Below are positions 62,087 to 64,000 of a stretch of 64,000 bases of DNA, piece after piece. The position numbers and the translations under genes are program-made. The notes below the pieces were generated by a model. That model was not told the DNA's origin, did no database searches, and worked only from the letters and a program-made list of their open reading frames with translations. Numbering within the stretch: position 1 is the stretch's first letter; the number at the start of each line of letters is the position of its first letter. Origin of the DNA: Bradyrhizobium sp. 139 (GTDB lineage Bacteria > Pseudomonadota > Alphaproteobacteria > Rhizobiales > Xanthobacteraceae); contig NZ_JADPKS010000045.1 of NCBI RefSeq assembly GCF_023074175.1, forward strand, positions 1 through 64,000. Reading direction: 5' to 3'.

Positions 62087-64000
62087 ATGAAAATCACCCG
62101 CCTGCGCCTTCACGGCTTCAAGTCCTTCGTTGAGGCCACCGACTTCGTCATCGAGCCCGGCCTGACCGGCGTGGTCGGACCCAACGGCTGCGGCAAGTCG
62201 AATCTCGTCGAGGCGCTGCGCTGGGCGATGGGCGAGACCTCGTACAAGTCGCTGCGCGCCGCCGACATGGACGCGGTGATTTTTGCCGGCTCCGGCAACC
62301 GTCCCGCGCGCAACCACGCCGAAGTGACCATGACGATTGACAATGCCGATCGCACCGCGCCGGCGGCGATGAACGACAGCCAGCTGCTCGAAATCTCCCG
62401 CCGCATCGAGCGCGAGGCGGGCTCGGTCTATCGCATCAACGGCCGCGACGTGCGCGCCCGCGACGTGCAGATCCTGTTCGCGGACGCCGCCACCGGCGCG
62501 CGCTCGCCGGCCCTCGTCCACCAAGGCAAGATCGGCGAGATCATCCAGGCCAAGCCCGAGCAGCGCCGCCGCGTGCTGGAAGACGCTGCCGGCGTCGCCG
62601 GTCTGCATGCCCGCCGCCACGAGGCCGAGTTGCGGCTCAAGGCCGCCGAAACCAATCTCACCCGCGTCGAGGACGTGATTGGCCAGCTCGCCGGCCAAGT
62701 GGAGGGCCTGAAGAAGCAGGCCCGCCAAGCCGTGCGCTATCGCGAGGTCGCGGCCAAGGTCCGCAAGGCCGAAGCCACGCTATTCCACCTGCGCTGGATC
62801 GGCGCGCATGCCGACGTCAACGAATCCGGCCAGACCCATGACCTCGCGGTCCGCGAGATGGCCGAGCGCACCCAGCACCAGGCCGAAGCCGCCCGCATCC
62901 AGGCGATCCGCGCCGCCGAAATGCCGGCGCTGCGCGATGCGGAAGCGCGCGCAGCCGCGGGCCTGCAACGGCTGACCAATGCCCGCGAGCTGCTCGACCG
63001 CGAGGAAGAGCGCGCCAAGGAGCGCGTCGCCGAGCTCGAGCGGCGCCTTGCGCAATTCGAAGGCGACATCTCCCGCGCCCAGCAGCAGACCATGGACGCA
63101 GACGTCGCGCTCCAGCGGCTCGATACTGAAGACGCCGAGTTGAAGGAAGAAATCAAGTCGCGCGTCGAAAAGCGATCCGGCGTCGACGAGCGCGTCGCGG
63201 AAGCCGAGGCGGTGCTGACCGAAACCGAACAGCAGTTCGCCGAACTCACCACGGCGCTTGCCGACCTCACCGCCAAGCGCAACCAGCTCGAGGCCAATGT
63301 CCGCACCCACCGCGACAAGCTCGCCCGTCTCGACCAGGAGATTTCGAACGTCGCGGCCGAGGAGCAGAAGCTTGCCGACGAGACCGGCGGCTTCGGCGAT
63401 CTCGACGAGCTGTCCGCAACGGTCGAGAACGCGGAGCAGACGCTTGCTGCTTCGGAAGCCGCGGCCCAGGCGAGCGAAGCTGCGCACGTTGCCGCGCGTC
63501 AGACGCTGGAATCCTCGCGCTCACCGCTCGTCGAGGCCGACAAACGCGTGCAGCGGCTCGAGACCGAAGCGCGCACGATCTCCAAGATCGTCAACGGCGA
63601 GACCAAGAATCTGTGGCCGCCGATCATCGACGGGATCAGCGTCGACAAGGGGTTTGAGAAGGCGATCGGCGCCGCGCTCGGCGACGATCTCGATGCGCCG
63701 GTCGATCCGTCCGCGCCGATGCGCTGGACCAATGCCGGCGTCACCGACGGCGATCCGGAGCTGCCCGAGGGCGTCGTGCCGCTCGCGAGCCACGTTCAGG
63801 CCCCCGCCGAGCTGGCGCGCCGCCTGGCGCAGATCGGCGTAGTACCGCGCGAACGCGGCGCCGAGCTCATCTCGCAGCTCAAGACCGGCCAGCGGCTGGT
63901 CTCGCCCGAGGGCGACGTCTGGCGCTGGGACGGCTTTGTCGCAGCCGCCCACGCCCCGACCGGCGCGGCACGGCGCCTTGCCGAGCGCGCCCGCCTCGTC
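62087..64000 (+). CDS. smc: Chromosome segregation protein SMC (cut by window end)
   Basis: The first 638 codons, open to the window's last base. RLHGFKSFVEATDF and VVGPNGCGKSNLVEALRWAM (Walker A) start it; LVHQGKIGEIIQAKPEQRR follows; a long coiled coil begins near residue 180; the hinge region starts near residue 500 (IIDGISVDKGFEKAIGAALG). Compacts and segregates DNA. The C-terminal arm and Walker B are outside the window. Confidence 0.94.
   Translation, partial: MKITRLRLHGFKSFVEATDFVIEPGLTGVVGPNGCGKSNLVEALRWAMGETSYKSLRAADMDAVIFAGSGNRPARNHAEVTMTIDNADRTAPAAMNDSQLLEISRRIEREAGSVYRINGRDVRARDVQILFADAATGARSPALVHQGKIGEIIQAKPEQRRRVLEDAAGVAGLHARRHEAELRLKAAETNLTRVEDVIGQLAGQVEGLKKQARQAVRYREVAAKVRKAEATLFHLRWIGAHADVNESGQTHDLAVREMAERTQHQAEAARIQAIRAAEMPALRDAEARAAAGLQRLTNARELLDREEERAKERVAELERRLAQFEGDISRAQQQTMDADVALQRLDTEDAELKEEIKSRVEKRSGVDERVAEAEAVLTETEQQFAELTTALADLTAKRNQLEANVRTHRDKLARLDQEISNVAAEEQKLADETGGFGDLDELSATVENAEQTLAASEAAAQASEAAHVAARQTLESSRSPLVEADKRVQRLETEARTISKIVNGETKNLWPPIIDGISVDKGFEKAIGAALGDDLDAPVDPSAPMRWTNAGVTDGDPELPEGVVPLASHVQAPAELARRLAQIGVVPRERGAELISQLKTGQRLVSPEGDVWRWDGFVAAAHAPTGAARRLAERARLV

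Overview
The window is high-GC alphaproteobacterial DNA, most like Bradyrhizobium or a close relative. This rests on the CcrM-type methylase with GANTC sites at its start, the host gene set (ispE, TPR protein, ETF-QO, rnhB, mutY, DUF721, DsbA-like, smc), and the intergenic GTCATTCCGGGG and GTCATTGCGAGC palindromes. The genus is an inference from gene content and repeats, not from a database search. The window has two unlike halves.

Bases 1 to about 25,200 are the right-hand part of an integrated phage-like element. Every gene reads left to right. About 45 mostly small, tightly packed or overlapping genes run in order. The first block (0.6-6.7 kb) holds about 20 small unknown proteins. A metabolism block (5.8-11.3 kb) holds a DUF5664-type dATP/dGTP diphosphohydrolase, a MoxR ATPase with a metallopeptidase-VWA partner, and a C5-methyltransferase-like protein. 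Next comes a family A DNA polymerase (11.3-13.3 kb) and a control region with four palindromes between two winged-helix proteins (13.3-14.5 kb). The last block (14.5-23.3 kb) holds dCMP deaminase, a Cas4-like nuclease, a VRR-NUC nuclease, an SNF2-like helicase, a probable single-strand-binding protein and a 987-residue primase-helicase. A large serine recombinase ends the element at 25,165. I see no terminase, capsid or tail genes, so the left part lies outside the window or the element lacks virion genes.

The strongest unexplained signal is in this half. A short palindrome, GTTACC-N5..7-GGTAAC, occurs about 19 times both between and inside genes. Inside genes it falls in all three reading frames, so it looks conserved as DNA or RNA rather than as protein. 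A one-base variant (TAACC...GAGGTAAC) sits at 11 gene junctions, where it supplies the stop codon of one gene and the ribosome binding site of the next. A second 10-mer, GCGCACTCAC, occurs ten times exactly, all on the coding strand. A nested hairpin abuts the start codon of the dNTP diphosphohydrolase gene and covers its ribosome binding site.

Bases 25,259-64,000 are host chromosome with ordinary housekeeping genes on both strands. They include a tRNA-methyltransferase-like protein, DUF2007, polyprenyl synthetase, HxlR regulator, FabF-like synthase, LysE exporter, hydrolase, ispE, a TPR lipoprotein-like protein, ETF-QO, uracil-DNA glycosylase, a membrane glycosyltransferase-like protein, rnhB, a VOC protein, a radical SAM protein, phosphoketolase with acetate kinase, a DUF155 protein, a MarR-GNAT fusion, moaB, a YpfJ-like protein, ccrM, two glutathione S-transferases, a chemotaxis receptor, a LysR regulator with a divergent NTF2-like gene, an FAD monooxygenase, a PaaI thioesterase, mutY, a DciA-like protein, a DsbA-like protein and the first 638 codons of smc. 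Several families of dispersed palindromic repeats fill the gaps.
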